NCBI GenBank assembly: GCA_949289845.1 | Contig: CASEPN010000002.1 | Span: forward strand, 1-64,000 | Reading direction: 5' to 3' | DNA from: an uncultured Bacillota bacterium | Lineage (GTDB): Bacteria; Bacillota_I; Bacilli_A; RFN20; CAG-826 | Length of the DNA: 64,000 bases | Shown: positions 53,414 to 62,315 of the stretch, piece by piece | How positions within the stretch are numbered: the first letter of the stretch is position 1 | How the letters are laid out: the number at the start of each line of letters is the position of its first letter | Translations under genes and position numbers: made by a program | Notes under the pieces: generated by a model | Told to the model about the DNA's origin: nothing | Databases searched by the model: none | The model's input: the letters and a program-made list of their open reading frames with translations, nothing else

Positions 53414-56290
53414 ATGATCGAACTTAAGGGCGTAGAGAAGGTATATCGCACCAAAAGCGGGGAGTTCCCCGCCCTCAGAGGCGTAGACCTTGTCCTTCCT
53501 GAGAAAGGCTTCGTCGCGATCCTTGGTCCATCTGGGTGCGGGAAGACGACCCTCCTTAACCTCATAGGAGGACTGGACAATCCAAGCGAGGGAGAGATCC
53601 TTGTCGATGGGGAAAGCACCAAGAGTTATAAGGACAGGGACTGGGACGCCTACCGGAACGAGAGGATCGGCTTCGTCTTCCAGAACTACAACCTCATCCC
53701 CCACCAAAGCGTCCTAGAGAACGTATCCGTCTCTTTATCCCTTGCCGGAATAAGAGGCAAGGAAAGGGGGCGCATGGCGCTTGAGGCCCTTGAAAAGGTC
53801 GGCGTGCTTTCCGAAGCCAGAAAGAGACCCTCCGAGCTTTCCGGAGGGCAGATGCAGAGGGTCGCGATCGCCAGGGCGATCGTGAATCGTCCGTCGGTGG
53901 TCCTCGCAGACGAGCCTACGGGGGCTCTCGACAGCAAGACCTCCGTCCAGGTAATGGACCTGCTGAAGGAGATTTCGGAAGAGCGTCTCGTCGTGATGGT
54001 CACGCACAACCGCGCCTTGGCGGAACACTACGCGGACCGGATCGTCGAGATGGAGGATGGAGAAATCAAAACTGACTCAAACCCTTGCAAAACCGATGTC
54101 AAAAGCGAGGTTTTATTAGGAAGTGAACGTAAGGCGAAAACGTCGATGGGCATACTCTCCGCGATAAGGAGCAGCCTCGGGGCCCTTTGGTCAAAGAAAG
54201 GAAGAACTTTTTTGACGGTCATCGCGTCAGCCTTCGGTGTTCTTGGGGTTTCTCTTGTCCTCGCTATCTCCAATGGGTTTGGGGATTTCGTGACGAACGT
54301 GGAGGAAGAGGTTGCCTCGGCGGTCCCGATGACAATTTCCCGGAACTTCTACAGCGTGGTGGAAAAGGAAGGCGAGCCGACCCCTGATAAGTTTCCCGAG
54401 GAAGACGTGCTCTATGTCCACGACACATCCACCCAGACGTACGTGAGCCACACGAACGACCTCAACAACAGGGAGTATATCGACGGGGTCCTGATGCCCC
54501 TTGTGGAAGAAGGCCTTGCAAGATCCGTCCTCCTTAACCGCGAGGGGCTCGACTTCAACATCATCACCGAAGAAGGCGTTGGAGGCGGGTCCGGCACTTT
54601 CGTCGAGGTCAACCAATACCAGTCCGCGGCACTCGGGAGCAACATGTTCAGCGGGATCACGCCCCTGCCCTCAACAATTTTTCATGAGCTATATGCCGAC
54701 GAGGAGGGGCTCTCCTCCATGTACGACCTCATCTACGGGGAGTTTCCGGAAGAACCGAACGAGCTTGTGCTTATCCTCGACCAGTACAATCGCGTGGACA
54801 TCAACACTCTCCGGAGCCTTGGTTTCTTCAAAAGCCACGAAGCCTTGCCCAAGGAGATTTCCTTCAAGGACATCGTCGGGGATGGGTCTCATCCCGGGAA
54901 GACTTACAAGGCGTTCCCGAACTCCGAGTACTTAAGCGAAGTCGAGAAGGCGACGGGGACCGTCTATGAGATCGACGACTTCGACATCGCCCGCGGTTTG
55001 CTCGGAGGGGATTTCGCCAAAGGGAGCCTTGTGGAGAGGGAGTTCACGATGCACCCTGCCCCAACAGACCTTGAGGCGATGTATGAAAGCGAAAAGGGGA
55101 TTGAACTAAAGATCGTCGGGGTGATCCGTCCTAGCGAGAACTCCTATTTCAGCCTGATGCCTTGCTCAATCGGCTATTTGCCAAGCCTTGCCGAGAGGAT
55201 TGCCGATGATGCCTCGAGCCCAGAGGGGGAGGCGCTTGGCGAGGACGCCAGGTCCGCCTGGTTCGTGCCCCGTTCCTGGAGCGATGAGAACGGGACGGAG
55301 GACGGGCTGGAGAAGCTGAACAGAGCCCTTAAGGAAGCCTTCCAGCAAATCGCCTCCGCGCTCGGGTCTTCCGGGGGTAGCGCCAGCGAGGCACTTGCCC
55401 TTTCCCAAAGGCTCCAGAACGCGATGGGGAGCATCGCAGAGAACATCTACTGGCTCGACTTCACCTATCTAAACGATGAAGGAGGCATGGCCCGATATAC
55501 CTGCTACACAGGATTTTTGGGCAAAGCGCGCTCGATCGGCACGGATTTCAAGGAAGACGAGGTCGCGAAGGTGCTGGCCAGGATTCAAGAGGAGGGGAGC
55601 CTTGCCTCCGCCGAGGCCCTCGCCTTGCTGGGGGAGGTCGTCGGCAAGGATTTCCTCGACCCTTATGCAGAAGGCCTTTCCCTCATCGACTTCCTCGCCT
55701 ACATCTCCGCTTACTCGAACATAACCTCCATCTTGATCTTCCCGGAATCCCTCACGGCAAAGCCCGCGATCATCGAGCGGCTGGACGCCTATAACGACGC
55801 AAGGCCCATGAGCGAGAGGATCTACTACACGGACATCATGGGGAGCTTCACGGATGCGCTGAGCACCTTGATCGACCTCATTTCCCTCGTTCTCCTCGTG
55901 TTCGGCTCCCTCTCCCTTGTCGTCAGCTCGATCATGACCGCGATCATCACCTACGTCTCGGTGATTGAGAGAACGAAGGAAATCGGGATTCTTAGAGCGT
56001 GCGGGGCAAGGAAGCGAGACGTGGGTGGGCTGTTCCTCGCCGAATGTCTTGTCATCGGCTTCGTCGCGGGCGTCCTTGGCGTCCTCGCCACCCTTCTTCT
56101 CTCGCTCCCGATCAACCAAGTTCTTGCCTCCATGTTCCCCGGCCAGCTCCTCGGGTCGATCGCAAGCCTGAGCGCTATCGCCGCGGTCGCGATGATCCTC
56201 ATCTCGACGTTGCTTTCCCTCATCTCCGGGTTCGTGCCTAGCAGAATTGCTTCCAAAAAGGACCCCGCCGTCGCCCTTCGGGCGGAATAA
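53414..56290 (+). CDS. Fused ABC transporter, MacB/FtsX type
   Basis: A 958-residue protein with an N-terminal ABC ATPase (1-225: GPSGCGKTTLLNLIGGLDNPSEG, LSGGQMQRVAIARAI, LADEPTGALD) fused to a permease with helix 1 near 255-280, a large extracellular domain of about 500 residues, and three C-terminal FtsX helices (SSIMTAIITYVSVIERTKEIGILRACGARKRDV). Such type VII systems move peptides or lipoproteins by mechanotransmission. No clear Shine-Dalgarno precedes the ATG. No two-component system is nearby. Confidence 0.92.
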   Translation: MIELKGVEKVYRTKSGEFPALRGVDLVLPEKGFVAILGPSGCGKTTLLNLIGGLDNPSEGEILVDGESTKSYKDRDWDAYRNERIGFVFQNYNLIPHQSVLENVSVSLSLAGIRGKERGRMALEALEKVGVLSEARKRPSELSGGQMQRVAIARAIVNRPSVVLADEPTGALDSKTSVQVMDLLKEISEERLVVMVTHNRALAEHYADRIVEMEDGEIKTDSNPCKTDVKSEVLLGSERKAKTSMGILSAIRSSLGALWSKKGRTFLTVIASAFGVLGVSLVLAISNGFGDFVTNVEEEVASAVPMTISRNFYSVVEKEGEPTPDKFPEEDVLYVHDTSTQTYVSHTNDLNNREYIDGVLMPLVEEGLARSVLLNREGLDFNIITEEGVGGGSGTFVEVNQYQSAALGSNMFSGITPLPSTIFHELYADEEGLSSMYDLIYGEFPEEPNELVLILDQYNRVDINTLRSLGFFKSHEALPKEISFKDIVGDGSHPGKTYKAFPNSEYLSEVEKATGTVYEIDDFDIARGLLGGDFAKGSLVEREFTMHPAPTDLEAMYESEKGIELKIVGVIRPSENSYFSLMPCSIGYLPSLAERIADDASSPEGEALGEDARSAWFVPRSWSDENGTEDGLEKLNRALKEAFQQIASALGSSGGSASEALALSQRLQNAMGSIAENIYWLDFTYLNDEGGMARYTCYTGFLGKARSIGTDFKEDEVAKVLARIQEEGSLASAEALALLGEVVGKDFLDPYAEGLSLIDFLAYISAYSNITSILIFPESLTAKPAIIERLDAYNDARPMSERIYYTDIMGSFTDALSTLIDLISLVLLVFGSLSLVVSSIMTAIITYVSVIERTKEIGILRACGARKRDVGGLFLAECLVIGFVAGVLGVLATLLLSLPINQVLASMFPGQLLGSIASLSAIAAVAMILISTLLSLISGFVPSRIASKKDPAVALRAE

Positions 56291-56295
56291 TCTGC

Positions 56296-56301
56296 TACAC
56301 T
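56296..56301 (+). promoter_or_regulatory. -10 element, leaderless promoter of the P-type ATPase operon
   Basis: TACACT, six bases (CAAGCG), ATG. It lies between the MacB-like stop (56290) and the ATPase start. No Shine-Dalgarno, no clear -35. Confidence 0.45.
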
Positions 56302-56307
56302 CAAGCG

Positions 56308-58764
56308 ATGGCCAGACGGAGCCTCCGCAAGGAAGAGATCGAGAAGAAGATTCTCGAGGCCGAGGAATTCGACCCGGATTTCACCATAGGACTAAGCGAA
56401 GCCCAGGTGATCTCCCGTGAGAAGAAGGGGCTGGCGAACAAGACGGCCAAGAAGGTCACGAAGACCTACTGGCAGATCGTCCGCGAGAACGTCTTCTCCT
56501 TCTTCAACCTCGTCTTCTTCGGCATCGCGATCATGCTTCTCGTCGCCCAGGCGAAGATAACTTACTTCTTCTTCCTCGCGCCGATCCTCTGCAACATCTT
56601 CCTCGGCCTTCTGGCGGACATCCACGCCCGCAGGCTCGTCGACAAGATGAGGCTCCTCACCGATCCGAGGGCCACCGCGATGAGGGGCGGGAAGGAAGTC
56701 TCCCTCCTCCCTTCCGAACTCGTCCTATCGGACATCATCATCCTTTCCCCCGGAGACCAGGTCCCCTCCGACTGCGTGGTGGTGAACGGTCGCTGCGACA
56801 TGGACGAGTCCCTCCTCACCGGAGAAAGCGACGCCGTCCCCAAGAGGGCGGGCGACCAGCTTCTTTCGGGCTCCTATGTCCGGGCGGGGAAGGTCTACTG
56901 TCGGGTGAACCGCGTGGGGGCGGCCAACTACATCGAAGGACTTCGCGAGGCGGCCGGCCAGTTCAAGAGGCCCGACAGCGAGCTCAAGGGCACCTACATG
57001 AAGCTCTTCCTCATCTGCGGACTCATCGCCATCTTCATCGGCGCCGTCACCGCGGTCACCTGGGTGGTCCTTTCCTACACGGACGGGACGGGCATCGACT
57101 ACCCCTCCTATCAGGATTTCGCGGTCCGCTTCTCAGGCTCCCTCACGGCGATGATCCCTGCCGGGCTCTATCTCCTCACCTCCCTAACCCTCACCGTTGG
57201 CGTCATCAACCTTTCCCAGAAGAAGATGAACGTCCAGGAGCTCTACTGCATCGAGATGCTGGCCCGCGTGGACGTGCTTTGCTTCGACAAGACGGGGACC
57301 CTCACCGACGGAGCCCTCGAGGTCAAGGACATCTATCTTGGGACGAAGGTCACGCGGGAGGAGATAAAACGACTGCTCCGCTCCCTCTTCGAGGCCACAG
57401 GGGACGACAACGGGACCGCCAGGGCTCTAAGGAAATACGCCGGGGACGGGAACTCCTATTCCTTCAGGGCGGCAATTCCCTTCGATTCGAGCCGCAAGTG
57501 GAGCGCGGCCAGCTTCCCTGGCATCGGGACGTTCGTCATGGGCGCCCCCGACATCGTCGAGGCGAAGGTCGGGGAAGAGCTGAGGGCAAGGTCCCTTTCC
57601 CTTGCTAAGGAAGGGCTGAGGACGATCGGACTTTACCGTTCGAAGGAAGAGTTCGCCCCCGGCTCCCTTCCCACGAAGCTTGAGATGGTCGCCCTCGCCG
57701 TCCTGAGCGACCACGTGAAGGAAGACGCGAAGGCGAACATCGACTGGTTTGTCTCCAACGGAGTCCAGGTGAAGGTCATCTCTGGCGACAACGCGATGAC
57801 CGTCTCGCGGATCGCGGAGGAATGCGGGGTTCCCAATGCCGGGAACTACATTTCCATGGAAGATGTGAAAGACGAGGAAATCCCGCAGATCGCAGACAAA
57901 TATTCTGTTTTCGGAAGGGTTAAGCCGGAGCAGAAGGCTATGCTCGTGGAGGCCCTCCAGGCGATGGGCCATAAGGTCGCGATGACCGGCGACGGGGTGA
58001 ACGACATCATCGCCCTCAAAAAGGCGGACTGCTCGATCGCCATGGCGAGCGGCAGCAGCGCTGCAAGGAACGCCTCCCACATCGTCTCCTTGGAAAACGA
58101 CTTCTCTAAGCTTCCCGACGTGGTCGCGGAGGGCCGGCGCGTCATCAACAACCTTCAGCGGACCGCCTCCTTGTTCCTGAGCAAGACGACCTTCGCGATG
58201 GTCCTCTCCCTCTTCTTCCTCATCGTCTCCTGGTTCGGCGGGCCGGACTATCCGTTCACCACGACGAACATGTACGTATGGGAGCTCGGCGCGATCGGCG
58301 CGGGTGGCTTCTTCCTCGCGCTCCAGCCTACGAACGACAGGCTGGAAGGCTCCTTCGTGAGGAACATCATATCGCGTGCCGTGCCAGCGGGATGCGCCTC
58401 GATCCTCGCTGTCTTGATCGTCTACATCATCCACTTCGCGAACCCGGGCTTCCTTGACCTTGAGACGGCACGCTACGTCGCCGCCATCACCTTCTCCATC
58501 ATCGCTTACTTCGTCTTCTTCAAGGTGTGCCTGCCCCTTGATCTCTACCGGGCCATCGTCTTCTTCGGAATCTTCGCCCTTGCCCTCCTCGCCTTCGGGC
58601 TCGACGTGGGCCTTGGCTGGGGGATCTTCGACCTCAGGGTGGACGGGATAACCCCCGCCCACTGGGGAATCATCGCCGGGCTTTCCGTCGGGCTAGGGGC
58701 ACTCTACCTCGTGATCGCGCCCTTCATCGACCGGTGGAACAAGAGAAAGGGGCAGAAGGCATGA
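56308..58764 (+). CDS. P-type cation ATPase, CtpE-like
   Basis: An 818-residue P-type pump. Actuator LLTGES, phosphorylation site CFDKTGTLTDG, hinge MTGDGVNDI, and the helix 4 motif MIPAGLYLLTSLTLTVG, which resembles CtpE-type calcium pumps more than heavy-metal pumps. No N-terminal metal-binding domain; ten helices likely. It overlaps psuG by 4 nt (ATGA). The ion is an inference. Confidence 0.88.
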   Translation: MARRSLRKEEIEKKILEAEEFDPDFTIGLSEAQVISREKKGLANKTAKKVTKTYWQIVRENVFSFFNLVFFGIAIMLLVAQAKITYFFFLAPILCNIFLGLLADIHARRLVDKMRLLTDPRATAMRGGKEVSLLPSELVLSDIIILSPGDQVPSDCVVVNGRCDMDESLLTGESDAVPKRAGDQLLSGSYVRAGKVYCRVNRVGAANYIEGLREAAGQFKRPDSELKGTYMKLFLICGLIAIFIGAVTAVTWVVLSYTDGTGIDYPSYQDFAVRFSGSLTAMIPAGLYLLTSLTLTVGVINLSQKKMNVQELYCIEMLARVDVLCFDKTGTLTDGALEVKDIYLGTKVTREEIKRLLRSLFEATGDDNGTARALRKYAGDGNSYSFRAAIPFDSSRKWSAASFPGIGTFVMGAPDIVEAKVGEELRARSLSLAKEGLRTIGLYRSKEEFAPGSLPTKLEMVALAVLSDHVKEDAKANIDWFVSNGVQVKVISGDNAMTVSRIAEECGVPNAGNYISMEDVKDEEIPQIADKYSVFGRVKPEQKAMLVEALQAMGHKVAMTGDGVNDIIALKKADCSIAMASGSSAARNASHIVSLENDFSKLPDVVAEGRRVINNLQRTASLFLSKTTFAMVLSLFFLIVSWFGGPDYPFTTTNMYVWELGAIGAGGFFLALQPTNDRLEGSFVRNIISRAVPAGCASILAVLIVYIIHFANPGFLDLETARYVAAITFSIIAYFVFFKVCLPLDLYRAIVFFGIFALALLAFGLDVGLGWGIFDLRVDGITPAHWGIIAGLSVGLGALYLVIAPFIDRWNKRKGQKA

Positions 58765-59675
58765 GAATATCCAAGGAAGTCGCGGAGGCTATCGTCCGCC
58801 ATAAACCTGTCGTCGCCTTGGAAAGCACCATCATCGCCCATGGGATGCCCTATCCCAGGAATCTTGAGACCGCGAAGGCCCTCGAAAGCGCCGTCCGCGA
58901 GGAAGGAGCCGTCCCCGCGACGATCGCCGTCATTGAAGGAGAGCCTGTCGTCGGCCTTTCGGAAGAGGAGCTTCTCGCCATCGCGACCAGGAAGGACGTC
59001 ATGAAGCTTTCGCGTCGGGACCTTCCGATCGCGCTCGGGCTTGGAAGGTGGGGCGCAACGACGGTGAGCGCGACCATCATCCTTGCGGCTATGGCGGGCA
59101 TCGAGGTGTTCGCTACCGGCGGTATCGGCGGCGTCCACAGGGGCGCGGAGGACACCTTCGACATCTCCCGTGACCTCCCCGAGCTAGGAGGGAACGACAT
59201 CACGGTCGTCTCCAGCGGGGTCAAGGCGATCCTCGACCTCCCGAAGACACTCGAGGTGCTGGAGACGGAAGGCGTTACGGTGCTTTCCTACCAGGCGCCG
59301 CATCTAGCCGACTTCTATAGCCAGGACTCCGGCCTTGCGGTCGACTACGTCGCCAAGACCCCTGAGGAGATCGCCCGCATCGTCCGTGCGCGTAGGAGCC
59401 TGCACCTCAAGGGCGGGATCCTTGTCTCCAATCCCTGCCCCGCGGAACTTGCCCTTCCCCGGGAAAAGATCGACCCCGTCATCGAGAAGGCTCTCGGGGA
59501 GGCGGAGAAGGAAGGCGTCCACGGGAAGGCGTCCACCCCATATCTCCTCGCCAAGATCGTCGAGCTCTCGGGCGGGGAGAGCCTTGAGGCGAACGTCGGC
59601 CTCGCGGTGAACAACGCGCGCCTTGGGGCGAAGATCGCCGTAGCCCTTTCCAAGCTCGAGGAGGAGGGCGAATGA
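58761..59675 (+). CDS. psuG: Pseudouridine-5'-phosphate glycosidase
   Basis: A 304-residue PsuG that reversibly cleaves pseudouridine 5'-phosphate to uracil and ribose 5-phosphate. VALESTIIAHGMPYPRN at the N-terminus, FATGGIGGVHRGAE and SSGVKAILDLPKTLE are family hallmarks. The partner kinase PsuK is not next to it. It overlaps both neighbours by 4 nt. Confidence 0.96.
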   Translation: MRISKEVAEAIVRHKPVVALESTIIAHGMPYPRNLETAKALESAVREEGAVPATIAVIEGEPVVGLSEEELLAIATRKDVMKLSRRDLPIALGLGRWGATTVSATIILAAMAGIEVFATGGIGGVHRGAEDTFDISRDLPELGGNDITVVSSGVKAILDLPKTLEVLETEGVTVLSYQAPHLADFYSQDSGLAVDYVAKTPEEIARIVRARRSLHLKGGILVSNPCPAELALPREKIDPVIEKALGEAEKEGVHGKASTPYLLAKIVELSGGESLEANVGLAVNNARLGAKIAVALSKLEEEGE

Positions 59676-60229
59676 AGGCCTCTTCCAAGTTCCGGGGGAC
59701 TCTCCAGAAGATGATGGAGACCACCCCGCTGGACGAGATCAACGTCACCTCGATCTGCGAGGCGTGCGGGGTGCATCGCCAGACTTTCTACTACCATTAT
59801 CGGAACATATATGACCTTTTGGACGAGATTTTCCTTGGAGAAAAGGTCAAGGACATGGACAAGGCCAAGAGCGTCAAGGAGCTGATCCTTGCCCTTGTCG
59901 GCTACGCGAAGTCGAACTTCGCTTTCCTCAAGGCGGCCTATTCCTCGAGCGCCCACGACATCGTCGACAGCTTCATCCTCTCTAAATCCATGACGAGGCT
60001 TCTGGAAGTCGCCTCCACCCCGGAAGGGGGCTCCCTTGGGAAGGGGGCCGCGAGGCTTCTCGCCAGGAGGATGGGCTCCTTCATCGAGAACGAGTTCAGC
60101 CATGTCTTCCGGGACACCGACATCACTGTCGCCCGCTTCGAGAGGAAGATGAAGAGGTTCGCCCAGCTCACGCAGGAGACCATCTATCCAGCGATGGTCC
60201 GGATGGCCGTGGAGGAAGGCGGCCGCTGA
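59672..60229 (+). CDS. TetR/AcrR-family regulator
   Basis: A 185-residue protein with an N-terminal helix-turn-helix (INVTSICEACGVHRQTFYYHYRNIYDLLDEIF, about 20-52) of TetR type, close to the group with HRQTFYYHF found in DhaS-like regulators. The C-terminal ligand domain is not recognisable. It is the third gene of the ATPase-psuG operon and may regulate it. Confidence 0.9.
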   Translation: MKASSKFRGTLQKMMETTPLDEINVTSICEACGVHRQTFYYHYRNIYDLLDEIFLGEKVKDMDKAKSVKELILALVGYAKSNFAFLKAAYSSSAHDIVDSFILSKSMTRLLEVASTPEGGSLGKGAARLLARRMGSFIENEFSHVFRDTDITVARFERKMKRFAQLTQETIYPAMVRMAVEEGGR

Positions 60230-60244
60230 TTGGTTCGTTTGCTC

Positions 60245-60250
60245 TATAAT
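60245..60250 (+). promoter_or_regulatory. -10 element before the M50-like gene
   Basis: A perfect TATAAT 16 bp after the TetR stop. Transcription near 60257 gives a leader of about 78 nt. Confidence 0.6.
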
Positions 60251-60267
60251 CAACCCCGCTTCCAATA

Positions 60268-60330
60268 GGAAGGACGCGCCCAGGCGCACGCACGGTGGCC
60301 AACACCGGCACGGCCTTCCGGCCTAGGAGG
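60268..60330 (+). promoter_or_regulatory. Structured leader of the M50-like gene, possible cis-regulatory RNA
   Basis: GGAAGG (60268-60273) pairs with CCTTCC (60314-60319), enclosing two hairpins: GCGC-CCAG-GCGC (60276-60287) and CGGTG-GCCAA-CACCG (60293-60307). The closing arm also lies in a competing GGCC-TTCC-GGCC hairpin (60312-60323) just before AGGAGG (60325-60330). I do not match it to a known riboswitch. Confidence 0.45.
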
Positions 60331-60334
60331 AAAG

Positions 60335-61570
60335 ATGAAGAAAAACGAAATGTTCGGGTGGATCGCCTACGCGGCGATGCTCGCCCTCGTGCTGGGGATC
60401 GGCTTCGGCGTCATCCAGCCCATGATCCAAGGGGCGAATGACGCCGACCAGATCATGAACCCTATCCTGCTCCTCGTTCTCGCAGTCATCGCCTCCCTCA
60501 TCCTGAATGCCTTCCTCATCGAGGCCGGGCATCTTCTGGGAGCGGCGATTGGGAAGTACGGGGTCCATTCGGTGAACGTCCTCTTCTTCAACTTCCAGAA
60601 GAAGGAAGGGAAGGGCGTCTCCTTCTCGTTCCGTTCCTACGACGGACTCACCGGGGAGACTGTCCTCTACCCGAAGGACGTCGAGAAGAGCAAGCCTCAG
60701 GCGGTCGTCTACATGCCGCTCGTCCTCTTCTTCGTGGAAGTCCTCGCCCTCGTCGTCTGGATCGTCCTTTGCGAGGTCGGACGCAACTCCGGCAACACCG
60801 GGCTCGTCTGGTGGGAGATCTTCGCGATCGCCGCCCTGACCGTCGGCGGGATGCTTTATCTCTACGACATCTTCCCGGCGCCTCTCGATAGCAAGAACGA
60901 CGGCTATCTTCTGACGGTGCTCACCAATGAGACGAACCGCGTCGCCTACAACAGGCTCCTTCTAGGGAACTACCAGATGCTTGTCGGGGAGAAGGCCGAG
61001 GAGATGGATGTCTACGACAACGTCACGGACTTCACCTACGGGGTGAACGACATCATCCTCTACCGCCGTCTTGCCGAGGGGAAGCTCGTCGATGCCGCTG
61101 AGATCGCCGAGAAGGCCGTCCGGAGCCAGGAAACCCTTTCCGGGCGCCTCGTCCATGAGGCGAGCTGCCAGAGGGTCTCCCTTCTCCTTCTCGCGGGAGA
61201 ACAGGAGAAGGCGAGCCTCGCCTACAAGGAGATGTCCATCGAGGACAAGAAGCACGCCTCCCTCCTCGGAAGCGCCCCGGCGGTGCGCGCCCACCTTCTC
61301 ATCTCCGGGCTCATCGACGGTTCCTACCAAGAGACAGTCCGTGCGCTCGACGAAAGCGACCGCGCGATCCGCAAGAGCCCCGAGGGCAAGCGCGCCCTGG
61401 AGGAAAACCTCATCGTCGACGGCCTCAAGATGATTCATGAGGCCCATCCCGACTGGGATCTGAGCGCCTATAACCTCGGAGACGAAGAAACCCCCGCCGC
61501 AGGCCAGGCGGAAGTCCCCGCCAAGGAGGGAGAGAAACCCTCTGGGGAAGGCGAAGGACCCAAGGAATAG
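60335..61570 (+). CDS. M50-like membrane protein, apparent pseudoprotease
   Basis: A 411-residue protein with four to six helices in the first 195 residues. IEAGH at 62-66 replaces the HExGH of site-2 proteases; Glu63 and His66 remain. The second-motif region reads FPAPLDSKNDGYLL (180-193), comparable with the (N)P...DG motif. With the first zinc His gone, catalysis is unlikely. The C-terminal 200 residues are helical, TPR-like and cytoplasmic, ending in a Pro/Glu tail. AGGAGG lies 4 nt before the ATG. Confidence 0.78.
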   Translation: MKKNEMFGWIAYAAMLALVLGIGFGVIQPMIQGANDADQIMNPILLLVLAVIASLILNAFLIEAGHLLGAAIGKYGVHSVNVLFFNFQKKEGKGVSFSFRSYDGLTGETVLYPKDVEKSKPQAVVYMPLVLFFVEVLALVVWIVLCEVGRNSGNTGLVWWEIFAIAALTVGGMLYLYDIFPAPLDSKNDGYLLTVLTNETNRVAYNRLLLGNYQMLVGEKAEEMDVYDNVTDFTYGVNDIILYRRLAEGKLVDAAEIAEKAVRSQETLSGRLVHEASCQRVSLLLLAGEQEKASLAYKEMSIEDKKHASLLGSAPAVRAHLLISGLIDGSYQETVRALDESDRAIRKSPEGKRALEENLIVDGLKMIHEAHPDWDLSAYNLGDEETPAAGQAEVPAKEGEKPSGEGEGPKE

Positions 61571-61591
61571 AAGGTTGTCATAAAGGACGCC

Positions 61592-61614
61592 AGGCCGCCT
61601 ACGGGCGGCCTTTC
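61592..61614 (+). terminator. Terminator of the M50-like gene
   Basis: AGGCCGCC-TAC-GGGCGGCCT followed by TTCCTTT. It lies between convergent genes. Confidence 0.8.
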
Positions 61615-61621
61615 CTTTGCC

Positions 61622-62230
61622 CTACCCTCTCCAAAGAACTTTATGTAGTCCAAGCTCAACGAGCCTCTTGGAGGCCTTCGCTGGGAAGTGAGGGGATAGG
61701 GTGGAGATTTCCTCCGTGCCGATCTGGTTCCTGCGGATGTAGTTCCTGAGAAGGGAGGACTCTTTCTGAAGTTCTCCCACGTCACCAAGGACGAGGTAGG
61801 AAAGGAACGCGTTGGCCGCGAGAGTCTTCTTCTCAATGGGTGCCCAAGGCTTCCTTAGGGTGAGTTTACGGCCCATGAGGAGAGTCCTCTTTCTCCCGGA
61901 GGTGGACTTCTCCGTGATGACCTCTGGCTCCATCAGCGCGGTGGGATCCCTTCCGTGCAGGAGTTCCCGAAAGGAAGTCCCAGCCCAGAAGCCAGTAGGG
62001 CTTTTGCTACCGCCTATGTAACGGAACTCCACTACCTCTCGGAATGTGGGGTCTCTGGCATCCTTTCCTCGATATAGACCATAGGCTACTCGGACGACTT
62101 CTCCTTCCTGAACCAGGCGCTTGATATATGCCTGCCGATCAATAGCGCCTGAAGGGAATTCATTTGTGGAAATGAGTGGCTTGATAGCGAATTCACTACC
62201 TTTAGGCTTTCTAGAAATACTCGCTTTCAT
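61622..62230 (-). CDS. AbiEi-like / DUF6088 antitoxin-type protein, orphan
   Basis: A 202-residue protein. Residues 4-55 (RKPKGSEFAIKPL, then IDRQAYIKRLVQEGEVVRVAYGLYRG) are the winged helix of AbiEi/DUF6088 proteins, the antitoxin halves of AbiE type IV systems. No AbiEii nucleotidyltransferase is on either side. An ACTAA-TTA-TTAGT palindrome (62246-62258) upstream could be its operator. No Shine-Dalgarno; the upstream 50 bp are AT-rich. Confidence 0.78.
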   Translation of the reverse strand: MKASISRKPKGSEFAIKPLISTNEFPSGAIDRQAYIKRLVQEGEVVRVAYGLYRGKDARDPTFREVVEFRYIGGSKSPTGFWAGTSFRELLHGRDPTALMEPEVITEKSTSGRKRTLLMGRKLTLRKPWAPIEKKTLAANAFLSYLVLGDVGELQKESSLLRNYIRRNQIGTEEISTLSPHFPAKASKRLVELGLHKVLWRG

Positions 62231-62245
62231 CGATGTATATTTATA

Positions 62246-62258
62246 ACTAATTATTAGT
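62246..62258. promoter_or_regulatory. Palindrome upstream of the AbiEi-like gene
   Basis: ACTAA-TTA-TTAGT overlaps the presumed promoter: TTGGAC lies just upstream on the minus strand and TATAAA/TATACA hexamers lie between the palindrome and the ATG. Confidence 0.5.
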
Positions 62259-62280
62259 CCAAAAACAAGAATTGGTCATA

Positions 62281-62306
62281 AAGAAAACCCGTCCAGGAAG
62301 GACGGG
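62281..62306 (-). terminator. Terminator of tldD-pmbA
   Basis: On the minus strand CCCGTCC-TTCCT-GGACGGG followed by TTTTCTTT. Confidence 0.88.
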
Positions 62307-62315
62307 CTTTGGTCG

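Noticed and set aside
60268-60330. Leader as a guanidine-II (mini-ykkC) or fluoride riboswitch
   Set aside because: ACG triplets lie outside the hairpin loops, and the fluoride pseudoknot elements are absent.
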